64,000 nt of DNA from ZC4RG30 sp049841155 (GCA_049841155.1 JASGHI010000001.1:62001-126000), one strand, 5' to 3'; shown: positions 35,752 through 44,639, counted from the stretch's first letter. Numbers and translations: made by a program. Notes: generated from the letters alone by a model not told the origin.

Positions 35752-38277
35752 TCAGTCGTGGTGAATGCCGCGGCCCGCGGGCAGCTCGTCCGGCGCGAAG
35801 TCATCGACATTGATGATCTGCATGATCCTGCGATCGTAGTCGCGCAGCAAATCGGCTTCCACGGGCGTGAGGATGCCCAGCTGCAGGGCCTCGGCGATCT
35901 GGCCGGGAACATCGAGGGCGCGGAGGCGGCCCGTCTTGACGCCTTCCACGCGCACGCGGCGCTCCAGGGGTTCGGCCTGCACCGCCATGCGCAGCGCGTG
36001 GTGCAGCTCGCCGGGGATGGAGTGGTCCGGATGGAAGGCAGTGCGGCACAGCCGGTCGCGCGGGCTGCCCGGCGTCATGGCGATCTCGGCCAGCTGCGCG
36101 CCCAGTTTGTCGCTGGGGGCGAAATAGGTGCGGCCGCGCGGGAATATCAGCGTCCGCATGAGGCCGGCGAGGAAGCGGTTGGGGAAGTTGCGCAGGAAGT
36201 CGTGCAGCTGTTCCTGGGCGCGATACAGCAGGTGGCGGCAGCTCCACTCGACGATGGGCAGGTCCTCGCGCGGGCTGCCCGCGTCATGGTGGTGCTTGAG
36301 CACCATGGAGGCCAGGTACATGTACGAGAGCACGTCGCCGAGCCGTGCCGAGAGGCTTTCCTTCTTCTTCAGGTAGCCGCCCAGCGACAGCATGGCCACA
36401 TCGGTGGCGAAGGCGAACGAGGCCGAGAAGCGCTCGATGTGCTGGAAGTAGCGCCGCACCGGCCCGGTGCCCGGCGCGCTCTCGAAGCGCGCGAAGGTGA
36501 TGGCCATCACCAGCGAGCGCACGGCATTGGACACCGCGAAGCCCAGATGCGCGAACAGCGCGCGGTCGAAGGCGTCGACGCTGCGCGGCCCGTCCGGATT
36601 GCGCGCCGCCTGCATCTCCTTCAGCACGAAGGGATGGCAGCGGATGGCGCCCTGGCCGAAGATCATCAGGTTGCGCGTGAGGATGTTGGCGCCTTCGACC
36701 GTGATGCCGATGGGCGCGGCCTGGTAGGCGCGGCCGATGAGGTTGCGCGGCCCGAGCATGATGGCCTTGCCGCCCTGCACGTCCATGGCGTCGCAGCCCA
36801 CGGTGCGGCCCATTTCGGTGATGTGGTACTTGAGGATGGCGGCGGGCACAGCGGGCTTCTCGCCGCCGTCGATGGCGCCGGTGGTGACGCTGCGCGCCGC
36901 ATTCATGATGTAGGTGAGCCCCACCATGCGCGCCAGCACCTGCTCCACGCCCTCGAACCTGCCCACCGGCAGGCCGAACTGGCGGCGGATGCGCGCATAG
37001 GCGCCCGTGGACCACACCGCGGCCAGCGCGCCGCCGGTGGAGAAGGCCGGCAGCGAGATGCAGCGGCCCACCGACAGCTGCTCCACCAGCATGCGCCAGC
37101 CGCGGCCGGCCATCTTGACGCCGCCGATGATGGCGTCGAGCGGCACGAACACGTCCTTGCCCTGGATGGGTCCGTTCTGGAACGGAATGTTGAGCGGGAA
37201 GTGCCGCCTGCCGATGGTGATGCCCGGGGTGTTGCGCGGCAGCAGCGCGCAGGTGATGCCGAGGTCCTCCTCGCCGCCCAGCAGCCGGTCCGGATCCAGC
37301 ATGCGGAAGGCGAGGCCAATGACCGTCGCCACCGGCGCCAGCGTGATGTAGCGCTTGGAGAAGTTGAGCCTGAGGCCCAGCACCTCGCGGCCTTCGTACC
37401 TGCCGCGGCACACGATGCCGGTGTCGCTGATGGCGGCGGCATCGGAGCCCACCGTGGGGCTGGTGAGGCCGAAGCAGGGGATTTCCTCGCCGCGCGCCAG
37501 CCGCGGCAGCCAGTAATCCTTCTGCTCCTCGGTGCCGTAATGCACCAGCAGTTCGCCGGGACCGAGCGAGTTGGGCACGCCCACCGTGGTGCCCAGCACC
37601 ACGCTGCGGCTGCCAAGCTTGATCAGCACCGAGGACTGGGCATGGGTGCCGAATTCCAGGCCGCCGTATTTCTTCGGAATGATCATTGCGAAGAAGCGCT
37701 GCGCCTTGATGAATTCCCAGGCCTCGGGCGGCAGGTCGGCGCGGCGGTGCGTGACGTCGAAGTCGTCCACCATGGCGCACAGCTGTTCGCAGGGGCCGTC
37801 GAGGAAGGCCTGCTCCTCGGCGGAAAGCTGCGCGGGCCGCGCATCCATGAGCCGGCTCCAGTCCGGTTTGCCAGTGAACAGTTCCCCGTCCCACCACACC
37901 GTGCCCGCGTCGAGTGCCTCGCGCTCGGTGGCGGACATGGAGGGCAGCAGCCGCAGGTAGGTCTTGAGGAAGGGGCGCGAGATCAGCGCCTTGCGCAGCG
38001 GGCGGATGTTGAACAGCCACATCATGACCAGCATGAGCAGCAGCAGCCCCTTCCACAGCCCCGCCGGGTTGCCGAACCAGGAGTACACGCCGAACAGCAC
38101 GGTGAACACCACCGAGAAGGCCAGCAGCGGCAGGCGCTGGTAGGCGAGCACCAGTACGGCGATGACGAACAGCAGCGTGACCAGCGCGCCGATCTGGGTC
38201 ACGGCGAATACGGCGGCGGTGAGCAGCAGCAGAAGCAGGGCGGCGAGCAGCATCGCGCGACTATAGCCCTCCGTCAT
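35752..38277 (-). CDS. fadE: Acyl-CoA dehydrogenase, FadE type
   Basis: FadE catalyses the first oxidation of fatty-acid beta-oxidation, acyl-CoA to trans-2-enoyl-CoA. This 841-residue protein has the FadE-specific hydrophobic N-terminus (several membrane segments in residues 5-95), RRADLPPEAWEFIKAQRFFAMIIPKKYGGLEF, the FAD-site CFGLTSPTVGSD and the TILKYH-like helix ILKYHITEMGR. The C-terminal DUF1974 region is present (EWSCRHLLYRAQEQL). It is slightly longer than E. coli FadE (814). No other fad genes are adjacent. A FadR or PsrA site was not recognised upstream. Confidence 0.95.
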   Translation of the reverse strand: MTEGYSRAMLLAALLLLLLTAAVFAVTQIGALVTLLFVIAVLVLAYQRLPLLAFSVVFTVLFGVYSWFGNPAGLWKGLLLLMLVMMWLFNIRPLRKALISRPFLKTYLRLLPSMSATEREALDAGTVWWDGELFTGKPDWSRLMDARPAQLSAEEQAFLDGPCEQLCAMVDDFDVTHRRADLPPEAWEFIKAQRFFAMIIPKKYGGLEFGTHAQSSVLIKLGSRSVVLGTTVGVPNSLGPGELLVHYGTEEQKDYWLPRLARGEEIPCFGLTSPTVGSDAAAISDTGIVCRGRYEGREVLGLRLNFSKRYITLAPVATVIGLAFRMLDPDRLLGGEEDLGITCALLPRNTPGITIGRRHFPLNIPFQNGPIQGKDVFVPLDAIIGGVKMAGRGWRMLVEQLSVGRCISLPAFSTGGALAAVWSTGAYARIRRQFGLPVGRFEGVEQVLARMVGLTYIMNAARSVTTGAIDGGEKPAVPAAILKYHITEMGRTVGCDAMDVQGGKAIMLGPRNLIGRAYQAAPIGITVEGANILTRNLMIFGQGAIRCHPFVLKEMQAARNPDGPRSVDAFDRALFAHLGFAVSNAVRSLVMAITFARFESAPGTGPVRRYFQHIERFSASFAFATDVAMLSLGGYLKKKESLSARLGDVLSYMYLASMVLKHHHDAGSPREDLPIVEWSCRHLLYRAQEQLHDFLRNFPNRFLAGLMRTLIFPRGRTYFAPSDKLGAQLAEIAMTPGSPRDRLCRTAFHPDHSIPGELHHALRMAVQAEPLERRVRVEGVKTGRLRALDVPGQIAEALQLGILTPVEADLLRDYDRRIMQIINVDDFAPDELPAGRGIHHD

Positions 38278-38395
38278 GGTGCGTGGGGAGGCAACGGATG
38301 CCGTCCTGTCGGCGCCGGCCTACATCGGGAAGCGTTCTTTCGCCGTTGTGCGGGTGCGGCCTTGCCCCGAGTGTATGCACACGGAGGACAGGCGG

Positions 38396-38596
38396 ATGAA
38401 CTGGAATCGCATCGGCGGCAACTGGAAGCAGTTCACGAACAGCGTGCGCGGGCACCTGGAAAACATCGCGGAAGGCACCGGCGTCATCGACCTGCAGCGC
38501 ACCCTGTGCGCGAGCCGGCTGCAGCAGCAGTACGGCATCACCCGGTATGAGGTGGAGAAGCAGATCTGCGGCTGGGGACGGCACCTTAGAGGCTGA
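38396..38596 (+). CDS. CsbD-like stress protein
   Basis: A 66-residue protein whose N-terminus, MNWNRIGGNWKQFTNSVRGH, and C-terminus, LQQQYGITRYEVEKQICGW, align with CsbD family proteins (MNWDxIxGNWKQ... and YGIxxxEAEKQ..W). The middle differs and contains a Cys (TLCASR). CsbD proteins are small abundant stress-induced proteins with no known mechanism. GGAGG lies 10 bases before the ATG. It is divergent from fadE; the 38278-38395 gap should hold both promoters, which I could not place. Confidence 0.75.
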   Translation: MNWNRIGGNWKQFTNSVRGHLENIAEGTGVIDLQRTLCASRLQQQYGITRYEVEKQICGWGRHLRG

Positions 38597-38638
38597 ACCG
38601 GATCATTCGGAGTAGAGGCCGCCATCTCGAGGCGGGGG

Positions 38639-38697
38639 GCCGGCGCGGCCCCTGCTTGATCGTGCCCGGGGAGGGAGGGGATCGGAGCCGCGCCGGC
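38639..38697. repeat. 11-bp inverted repeat with 37-base loop
   Basis: GCCGGCGCGGC (38639-38649) and GCCGCGCCGGC (38687-38697) are perfect reverse complements, followed by AAAAAG. The element lies between the CsbD-like gene and the Fur-box promoter. It may be the terminator of the csbD-like transcript, with an internal GGGGAGGGAGGGG run adding structure. No similar copy was noticed in the window. Confidence 0.55.
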
Positions 38698-38727
38698 AAA
38701 AAGTGGCCTGTAGCCCGTGGAAGTGAA

Positions 38728-38753
38728 TATACTGCGAATGATTCTCATTTGCA
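38728..38753 (+). promoter_or_regulatory. Fur box overlapping a -10 element
   Basis: TGCGAATGATTCTCATTTGCA at 38733-38753 is a strong Fur operator: the core GAATGATTCTCATTT closely follows the 7-1-7 consensus. A -10 sequence TATACT (38728-38733) touches its left edge, so iron-loaded Fur would block the promoter. The next gene begins at 38770. The -35 is weak (TGGCCT region). Confidence 0.8.
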
Positions 38754-38769
38754 ACGTATGGTCTAAGCC

Positions 38770-39252
38770 ATGGCGGAACGCGACGAACTCGGGATACGGC
38801 AGGAAGCGCTGTTCACCTTGTGGGCGCTGCGCACCTACAACGCGGAATACCTGCCGCGCGAACAGCGGCTGCGGCTTCTGGCGCATGGTTTCGAGCTCGC
38901 CGACGCGGGGCATGCGCTGCCCGTATTCCTGCAGTTCAGCGAAAGTCTGGCGCGCGCCACGCACAGACGCATCCACTGGCATGAGCCGCGCTGCTGCCGC
39001 CTCTCCGACGGCGAACTGCTGGTCCTGCAGGCCCTGGCGCAGTGCCAGTGCCGGGGCGGGGAGTGTCCGCAATGGCGGCAATTGCTGGGTGCGGCCGCAG
39101 GCAGCGAGCTGCAGCACTGGGGCTGCGAGTGGCTGCGGGCGCTCAGCGACGAAGGCATCTGCTTCCCCACGCCGGCAGAACTGGTGGAGGGCCTGGCGCC
39201 GCTGGAAAACCTCATCAGCTTCCAGCCGGAGCGGCAGCAGCGGCGGATCTAG
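38770..39252 (+). CDS. Iron-regulated (Fur-box) protein of unknown function
   Basis: A 160-residue soluble, mostly helical protein with no signal peptide and no family I recognise. The centre has CQCRGGECPQW (about residues 97-107) and an earlier RCCRLSDGELLVL, giving six or more cysteines that could bind a metal or an Fe-S cluster. The Fur box 17 bases upstream places it under iron repression, so a role in iron-limited growth or iron trafficking is plausible. Its end overlaps the convergent marC gene by four bases. It looks monocistronic. Confidence 0.75.
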   Translation: MAERDELGIRQEALFTLWALRTYNAEYLPREQRLRLLAHGFELADAGHALPVFLQFSESLARATHRRIHWHEPRCCRLSDGELLVLQALAQCQCRGGECPQWRQLLGAAAGSELQHWGCEWLRALSDEGICFPTPAELVEGLAPLENLISFQPERQQRRI

Positions 39253-39920
39253 GTTTGCGCGACGTGATTGAGTTCGGACCACCCGGTCCAGATGAACTCC
39301 ACGCCCACGCACAGCAGGATGAAGGCCATCAGCCGCAGCATCACCAGTGTTCCCACCTCGCCCAGCTTGCCGAGCAGCGTGGCGGCATGACGGAAGATCA
39401 GATACAGCACCAGTGAGGTCAGGGCTGCGCCGAGGATGGCTACGGCGGCGCCGATGACATACAGCGCCGGCGAGGCTGGCAGCTTGGCGCCCAGCGCGAT
39501 CGAGGCCGCGATGGTGCCGGGGCCGGTGGTAAGCGGAAAGGTGATGGGAAAGAAGCTGCGCCGGACGATCTCCGCGTCGGAGAGTTCCCCGGCCTTTTCG
39601 GAGGCCGCGGTCTGCACCTGGTCGCCGTCGTTCCGGTGCAGCATGCGCCAGGCGGTGGCGGCCACCAGCAGACCGCCGCCGATGCGCACGATGGGCAGCG
39701 AGATGCCGAAGAAGGCGAGCACGTAGGTGCCGATCAGCATGGCGCTGACCAGCACCACCCAGCTGTTGAAGGCCACCTGGCGCGCGAGGCGCCGCGTGAT
39801 GCTGCGGTTGCCGCCGGTCGCAGCCACGAACACCGGTGCGGTGCTCATGGGATTGATGATGGGCAGCAGCGTGACGGGAACCAGCGCCAGCGCCTGCAGC
39901 ATGGGAATCAGGTGTTGCAT
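39249..39920 (-). CDS. MarC/UPF0056 family membrane protein
   Basis: A 223-residue integral membrane protein with about six helices. Family features are the N-terminal LLPIINPMSTAPVFVAAT and the central FFPITFPLTTGPGTIAASIAL, the repeat signature of MarC/NAAT proteins. Some archaeal members transport amino acids (SnatA), but MarC of enterobacteria is not an antibiotic pump and its role is unknown. The ATG at 39920 overlaps the ligA-like gene by 13 bases, so the two share a transcript. Confidence 0.88.
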   Translation of the reverse strand: MQHLIPMLQALALVPVTLLPIINPMSTAPVFVAATGGNRSITRRLARQVAFNSWVVLVSAMLIGTYVLAFFGISLPIVRIGGGLLVAATAWRMLHRNDGDQVQTAASEKAGELSDAEIVRRSFFPITFPLTTGPGTIAASIALGAKLPASPALYVIGAAVAILGAALTSLVLYLIFRHAATLLGKLGEVGTLVMLRLMAFILLCVGVEFIWTGWSELNHVAQT

Positions 39921-40252
39921 TTGTCTGTACCGGGCGCCGATGGATCCGCCGGGTTCGCGCTCATGGAGTAAAGGCCGGTGCGCACCGGGCCGTGCTTGCG
40001 CACGCCTTCGCGCATGGCTTCCAGATAGTCGAACCACGGGATCCCGTGCAGCGCAGCGTAGTGCATCAGCAGCTGGCCGTTCACGCCGTAGACATAAAGC
40101 AGTCCGATGTCGGGCTTGCGCAGTGCTTCGAGCTCCTCCTGCGTGAGCTCGTATTCCTGCAGCAGTGCGGCGGCATCGTTCTGGTACCGGGCGCGGACCT
40201 GCGGGTCGCGGTTGAGCTGGTACAGCAGCTTCTGCACGAAGTAGAGGCTCAT
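39908..40252 (-). CDS. LigA-type aromatic-ring-opening dioxygenase alpha subunit
   Basis: A 114-residue helical LigA domain protein. Visible blocks are MSLYFVQKLLYQLNRDPQVRA, EYELTQEELEALRKPDIGLLY and the HGIPWFDYLEAM segment. In the Sphingobium LigAB protocatechuate 4,5-dioxygenase the alpha subunit caps the active site of the beta subunit. The matching LigB-type gene is at 41015-41851 on the opposite strand, with a GST between. The ATG at 40252 is used; longer versions start with unlikely sequence. Confidence 0.82.
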   Translation of the reverse strand: MSLYFVQKLLYQLNRDPQVRARYQNDAAALLQEYELTQEELEALRKPDIGLLYVYGVNGQLLMHYAALHGIPWFDYLEAMREGVRKHGPVRTGLYSMSANPADPSAPGTDKCNT

Positions 40253-40299
40253 GGGCAGGGCATCCCGAAACGGGTAATGTGGGCGGCAGATGGCGTCAG

Positions 40300-40305
40300 T
40301 ATAAT
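40300..40305 (+). promoter_or_regulatory. -10 element between ligA-like and GST genes
   Basis: A perfect TATAAT lies 26 bases before the GST start. The reverse strand of the same spot reads TATACT (40303-40298), about 46 bases before the divergent ligA-like gene. No convincing -35 was seen on either strand, so a shared bidirectional promoter is only a suggestion. Confidence 0.4.
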
Positions 40306-40331
40306 TCGCGCAATTCCGGCGGCGGTACTCC

Positions 40332-41018
40332 ATGGATTCCAGACTGGTTTTCTTCTACTACCCACGCGCCTGTTCCCTTGCCGTGCATATCGCGCTGGAG
40401 GAAGTGGGCCTGGAATACGAACGCCGGCTGGTCGACCTGAAATCCGCGCAGAACCGCGCTGCGGACTATCTGGCGCTGAACCCCAAGGGCTCCGTGCCGG
40501 CGCTGGCCATCGGCAACGAGGTGCTCACCGAGACGCAGGCCATCCTGACCTATCTGGGCGACCTGCGGCCGGAGCTGGCATTGCTGCCGCCCAGCGGGAA
40601 TTTCGCACGCTACCGCGCGCATGAGTGGATGAACTTCCTCTCCAGCAGCGTGCATGTCTACATCCGCTCGATCTTCCGCTCTTCGGCCTACGCCGGTGAC
40701 GATCCGCGCTCGAATGCTGAGGTGAACGCCCAGGGCGTGCGCAATCTCGCCAAGGCCGTGGCCGTGGTCGAGGAGAAGCTCGGTGAGCGGCAATGGGCGC
40801 TGGGCGAGCGCTTCACGGTGGTGGATGCGTACCTTTTTATCATGTACCTGTGGACCACGGACGAGCGCATAGCCTCGGTGCCGGCGCGCCCGAACTGGGA
40901 CCGCGTCGCGGCCAATGTCTGGCAGCGGCCGGCGGTGCGGCGCGTGGTGCAAGTGGAGCGGCGCGACCGCAACTATCCGGTGCCGGCGCACTGGGGCAAT
41001 TCCGGAGGCCATTCGTGA
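40332..41018 (+). CDS. Glutathione S-transferase family protein
   Basis: A 228-residue GST. The N-terminal thioredoxin fold has FYYPRACSLAVHIALEEVGL (beta-class-like cysteine in the catalytic loop), NPKGSVPAL with the cis-proline, and ETQAILTYLGDL for the gamma-glutamyl contact. The C-terminal helices end in VVDAYLFIMYLW. Lying between LigA- and LigB-type genes and overlapping ligB by four bases (GTGA), it may act on an aromatic substrate or ring-cleavage product, for example isomerisation or ether cleavage, but this is inference. Confidence 0.88.
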   Translation: MDSRLVFFYYPRACSLAVHIALEEVGLEYERRLVDLKSAQNRAADYLALNPKGSVPALAIGNEVLTETQAILTYLGDLRPELALLPPSGNFARYRAHEWMNFLSSSVHVYIRSIFRSSAYAGDDPRSNAEVNAQGVRNLAKAVAVVEEKLGERQWALGERFTVVDAYLFIMYLWTTDERIASVPARPNWDRVAANVWQRPAVRRVVQVERRDRNYPVPAHWGNSGGHS

Positions 41019-41851
41019 GCCTGGTCTATGCCGGAATCTGCTGCCATGCGCCCGGCATCACCTCGCGCGGCAACCTGGCCGAGCCGCTGCAGTACCGGCG
41101 GCTGCTCGCGGCCTTCGACCGGCAGCGCCGCGCCATCCGCGATTCCGGCGCCGACGCGCTGATGATGGTGTCATCCGAGCACTTCGCCAATTTCTTCATG
41201 AACAACATGCCGGCCTACTCCATCGGCATGGCGGATTTCTACGACACGCCGATCGAGGATCCCGACTGGCTGAAGACGGCCCGCACCAAGGTGCCAGCCA
41301 ACCGCGACCTGTCACTGCGCATCATCGAAGAAGTGCTGCAGACCTCGGATGTGGGCTATGCGGAGGAGTGGAAATTCGATCACGGCATCGCGGTGCCGCT
41401 GCATTTCCTGACGCCGGAGTACGATCTGCCCGTGGTGCCGGTGAACATCAACTGCCAGGCGCCGCCGGTGACGCCGCTGCACCGCACCTGGGAATTCGGC
41501 CGCGCCCTGCGCCGCGCCATCGACAAGGTGCCGGAGAAGATCGCGCTGGTCAGCACCGGCGGAACCTCGCACTGGCCGTGCACGCCGGACTCGGGAAAGA
41601 TCAACTTCGAATGGGACCAGCAGTTCCTCGACCGCATCCTCAACACGCGCAAGGATGAACTGCTGTCCTACGTGGACAGCGAGACCTATGCGCAAGCCGG
41701 CCAGGGCGCCTTCGAGATGCGGACCTCGATCTGCGTCGCTGCCGCCTGCGAGGGGGCGCAAGGGCAGCTGTGGTTCGCCGAGCCCATCCCGATTTTCGCC
41801 ACCACCTGCGTGATCGGCACCCTCATGCAGGCTGAGCCCGTTTCCACCTGA
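41015..41851 (+). CDS. LigB-type extradiol ring-cleavage dioxygenase (catalytic subunit)
   Basis: A 278-residue class III extradiol dioxygenase. The iron ligands expected for LigB are seen as the early His in YAGICCHAPGI and the His in SSEHFANFF, with a Glu/His-rich region later (STGGTSHWPCTP). Related enzymes open protocatechuate, gallate or similar catechols at the 4,5 position. The GTG start overlaps the GST stop. Its presumed alpha subunit is encoded across the GST gene on the other strand. The amino-acid permease follows after 32 bases. Confidence 0.88.
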   Translation: MSLVYAGICCHAPGITSRGNLAEPLQYRRLLAAFDRQRRAIRDSGADALMMVSSEHFANFFMNNMPAYSIGMADFYDTPIEDPDWLKTARTKVPANRDLSLRIIEEVLQTSDVGYAEEWKFDHGIAVPLHFLTPEYDLPVVPVNINCQAPPVTPLHRTWEFGRALRRAIDKVPEKIALVSTGGTSHWPCTPDSGKINFEWDQQFLDRILNTRKDELLSYVDSETYAQAGQGAFEMRTSICVAAACEGAQGQLWFAEPIPIFATTCVIGTLMQAEPVST

Positions 41852-41883
41852 CGGCCCGCCCTTGCGGCCCCGGAGATGACCGC

Positions 41884-43230
41884 ATGGACAGTTGTGCAGC
41901 CAATGACCTGAGCCGCAGCCTGCTTTCGCGCCATGTCACCATGATCTCCATCGGCGGGATCATCGGCGCGGGGCTGTTCGTCGGCAGCAGTGCGGCGATC
42001 GCCGCAGCGGGGCCTGCCATCCTCATCAGCTACTGCGCGGCGGGGCTCATCGTGCTGTTCGTGATGCGCATGCTCAGCGAGATGGCGGTCGCGCACCCGC
42101 AGGTGGGCTCGTTCACCGAGTACGTGCGGCTGGGCCTGGGTGCGCGCGGCGGGTTCGTCGTGGGCTGGCTGTACTGGTACTTCTGGGTGGTCGTGGTTGC
42201 CATCGAGGCGATCGCGGGCGCCGGTGTCATCGCGCTGTGGATTCCACTGCCGGTGTGGCAGATCGGCCTCGCGCTGATGATCGTGCTCACCGCCGTCAAC
42301 CTGATGTCCGCGCGCTCCTACGGCGAATTCGAGTTCTGGTTCTCGTCGATCAAGGTGGGCGCCATCGTGGCCTTCATCGTGCTCGGGGCCGCCGCCGTGT
42401 TTGGCCTCAAGCCCACCGCGGGCGCGGGCTTTGCCAACCTCATCGCGCATGGCGGCTTCGTGCCCAATGGCTGGGGCAGTGTGGTCACCGGCGTCGTCAC
42501 GGTGATCTTCTCGCTGTGCGGGGCCGAGATCGTCACGGTCGCCGCCGCCGAATCGCAGGCGTCGGTGGCGGTGATCTCGCGGCTCACCCTCACCATCGTG
42601 CTGCGCATCCTGCTGTTCTACGTGCTCGCCATCCTGCTGATCCTGTGCATCGTGCCGTGGAACCAGATCGAGCCCGGCACCTCGCCCTTCGGGCTGGCAT
42701 TGGCAAGGATCGGCATCCCCGGCGTCGAGACATTGATGAACTTCATCGTGCTCACCGCAGTGCTGTCCTGCCTGAACTCGGGCGTGTACGTGACCTCGCG
42801 GGTGCTGATGCGGCTGGCCCAGCACGGCGATGCGCCGCAGGCGCTGGTGAAATTGTCGCGCCGCCGCGTGCCGGCGCGCGCCATCCTGATCGGCAGTTCC
42901 TTCGGCTATGGCGCGGTGATCGCCTCGGTGGTGTCGCCCTCGCAGGTGTTTGCCTTCCTCGTCAATGCCTCGGGCGCGCTGATGCTGGTGATCTACCTGC
43001 TGGCGGCGGTGGCGCAGATCAATCTGCGGCGGCGGCTGGAGGCCGAGGACCCGCAGAAACTCGCCGTCCGCATGTGGGGCTTCCCCTGGCTCAGTTATGC
43101 CGTGATCGCGGCCATTGCCGCGGTGCTGCTCGGCATGCTGGGCCGTCCGTCCAGCGCCACCGAGTTCTACACCAGCTTGCTGTGCGTGGCCGTGGTGGTC
43201 GCCGCGTCCTGGCTCAGGCGCGCGGCGTGA
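41884..43230 (+). CDS. APC family amino acid permease
   Basis: A 448-residue inner-membrane permease with about 12 helices, of the amino acid transporter (AAT/GabP) branch. The first helix has the family signature ISIGGIIGAGLFVGSS, followed by SEMAVAHPQVGSFTEYVRLGLG and WLYWYFWVVVVAIEA. GABA, aromatic or basic amino acids are all possible substrates; sequence alone does not decide. No substrate-binding protein is needed by this class. The end overlaps the convergent PepSY gene by 17 bases. Confidence 0.92.
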   Translation: MDSCAANDLSRSLLSRHVTMISIGGIIGAGLFVGSSAAIAAAGPAILISYCAAGLIVLFVMRMLSEMAVAHPQVGSFTEYVRLGLGARGGFVVGWLYWYFWVVVVAIEAIAGAGVIALWIPLPVWQIGLALMIVLTAVNLMSARSYGEFEFWFSSIKVGAIVAFIVLGAAAVFGLKPTAGAGFANLIAHGGFVPNGWGSVVTGVVTVIFSLCGAEIVTVAAAESQASVAVISRLTLTIVLRILLFYVLAILLILCIVPWNQIEPGTSPFGLALARIGIPGVETLMNFIVLTAVLSCLNSGVYVTSRVLMRLAQHGDAPQALVKLSRRRVPARAILIGSSFGYGAVIASVVSPSQVFAFLVNASGALMLVIYLLAAVAQINLRRRLEAEDPQKLAVRMWGFPWLSYAVIAAIAAVLLGMLGRPSSATEFYTSLLCVAVVVAASWLRRAA

Positions 43231-44638
43231 GATCTGCGCGGATGCGCTTGAGCGCCATCCAGGAACCGGTGATGGTCACGGCCGTGACGCCCGCCAGCAG
43301 CAGCAGCGTGACGATGTCCCACAGCGGGCGGCTGCCCAGGCCCGGCAGCTCGAGATTGTGCATGGCGCTGATCAGCCAGCGGCTCTGGCGGATGGCGCCG
43401 TCGACCACGCGCACTGCGCCGGTGGTGGGACTGATGTACAGCCTGGTGTGTTCGGCATCGGCGAGGATGACACGGTACACCGGCAGTTCCAGGCTGGCCG
43501 AGCGGCCGTAGTAGTAGGTATCCGGGGCGTCGAGGCGTTCGAAGCTCGCGACCTCGCTGCCGAGCGCGGCGAGCCATTGCTGCACGGTGCCGGCCTGCAG
43601 CGGATCGAGCAGCCCGTCGGCGTCGAGGCGCAGCGTGCTGCCATCCGCGCGACGGGCGATCACCTGCAGCTTTCCGCCGGCGGCCTCGCCCTGCAATTGC
43701 ACGAAGCCCCGGCCTGCCAGCTGCGCCGGCGCCGTTTCGAGGAAGCGCCGCAGTTCGCCGGTGGTGGCGGAGCCGCGCAGCTGTGCGCGCAGGGCCGCAC
43801 CGCCATCGGTCTGCAGCAGGCCCCAGGGCGTCATGGTCATGAGGCCGCTGAACACCCAGGTGAGCGTGAGCGCGCCGAACACCAGCCCCAGTATGTGATG
43901 CCAGTACCACCAACCGCGGAACGGCGAACCCAGCCGCCCGTCCCGGCGCCGGCGCAGCCGCGCGATGCCCACGTAAAGTCCGGTGACGGTGAGGAAGGTG
44001 CCGAGAGTGGCGGTCCATATCACTACCTGCGACCACAGGGGACCGTTGGCGCGCAATGCCGTGGGATACAGCCAGTGCGGGATGGCGCCGAACCAGGCGA
44101 GCACGCGCTCACGCCGGTTGGTGTCCTGGAAGACCTCGCCCGTTGTGCCGTTGATGTAGATCTCGCTGTCAGCAGCGTCGTGCAGTGCCAGATGCTGCGC
44201 CGGCTGGTTGGCGCGTGCCGACTGGATGGACCACTGATCGGCCGCGACTTCGCCGAGCCATTCCGGCGTGGCGTCGGCAAGGCCGCGCCGCAGCGCGTAG
44301 TCGGCGGCGATCTGCAGCAGGTCGCGCTGGGAGAAGGGCTCGATCGGTGTGCCGCTGACGAGCCGGATGGGCAGGGTCCCGGATTGCCGCAGCACGGGCT
44401 CGCCGCGCAGCATCTCGATGCGGAAGCTCTTGAGGGGCTCCCCGTCGTCCGGCAGGAAGCCCGTGCTGCAGCAGCCCGCCATCTCCAGCGGCGCCAGCGA
44501 CGCGAGGCGCTCCGCGGGAGTGAAGGACGGGAACCCCTGGTACATCATCACGAAGCCCGACAGGCACCACAGCGCCATCAGCAGGCCCACCGCCACGGCG
44601 ACGTAGCGGTGGGTGATCAGTATCAGCCGCAGCAGCAT
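43214..44638 (-). CDS. PepSY-TM domain membrane protein
   Basis: A 474-residue PepSY-associated membrane protein with four helices: one at the N-terminus (ILITHRYVAVAVGLLMALW with its conserved His), two central (VVIWTATLGTFLTVTG; WWYWHHILGLVFGALTLTW), and one near the end. Periplasmic PepSY domains lie between. Many such proteins sit next to TonB-dependent receptors and are thought to reduce ferric siderophores in the periplasm using haems held by the conserved histidines. It follows the receptor gene by one base, so they form an operon. Confidence 0.88.
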   Translation of the reverse strand: MLLRLILITHRYVAVAVGLLMALWCLSGFVMMYQGFPSFTPAERLASLAPLEMAGCCSTGFLPDDGEPLKSFRIEMLRGEPVLRQSGTLPIRLVSGTPIEPFSQRDLLQIAADYALRRGLADATPEWLGEVAADQWSIQSARANQPAQHLALHDAADSEIYINGTTGEVFQDTNRRERVLAWFGAIPHWLYPTALRANGPLWSQVVIWTATLGTFLTVTGLYVGIARLRRRRDGRLGSPFRGWWYWHHILGLVFGALTLTWVFSGLMTMTPWGLLQTDGGAALRAQLRGSATTGELRRFLETAPAQLAGRGFVQLQGEAAGGKLQVIARRADGSTLRLDADGLLDPLQAGTVQQWLAALGSEVASFERLDAPDTYYYGRSASLELPVYRVILADAEHTRLYISPTTGAVRVVDGAIRQSRWLISAMHNLELPGLGSRPLWDIVTLLLLAGVTAVTITGSWMALKRIRADLTPRA

Positions 44639-44639
44639 G

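Noticed and set aside
35482..38550. Long forward open frame opposite fadE
   Set aside because: It is antisense to a clear FadE protein, and the predicted sequence has compositional bias only.
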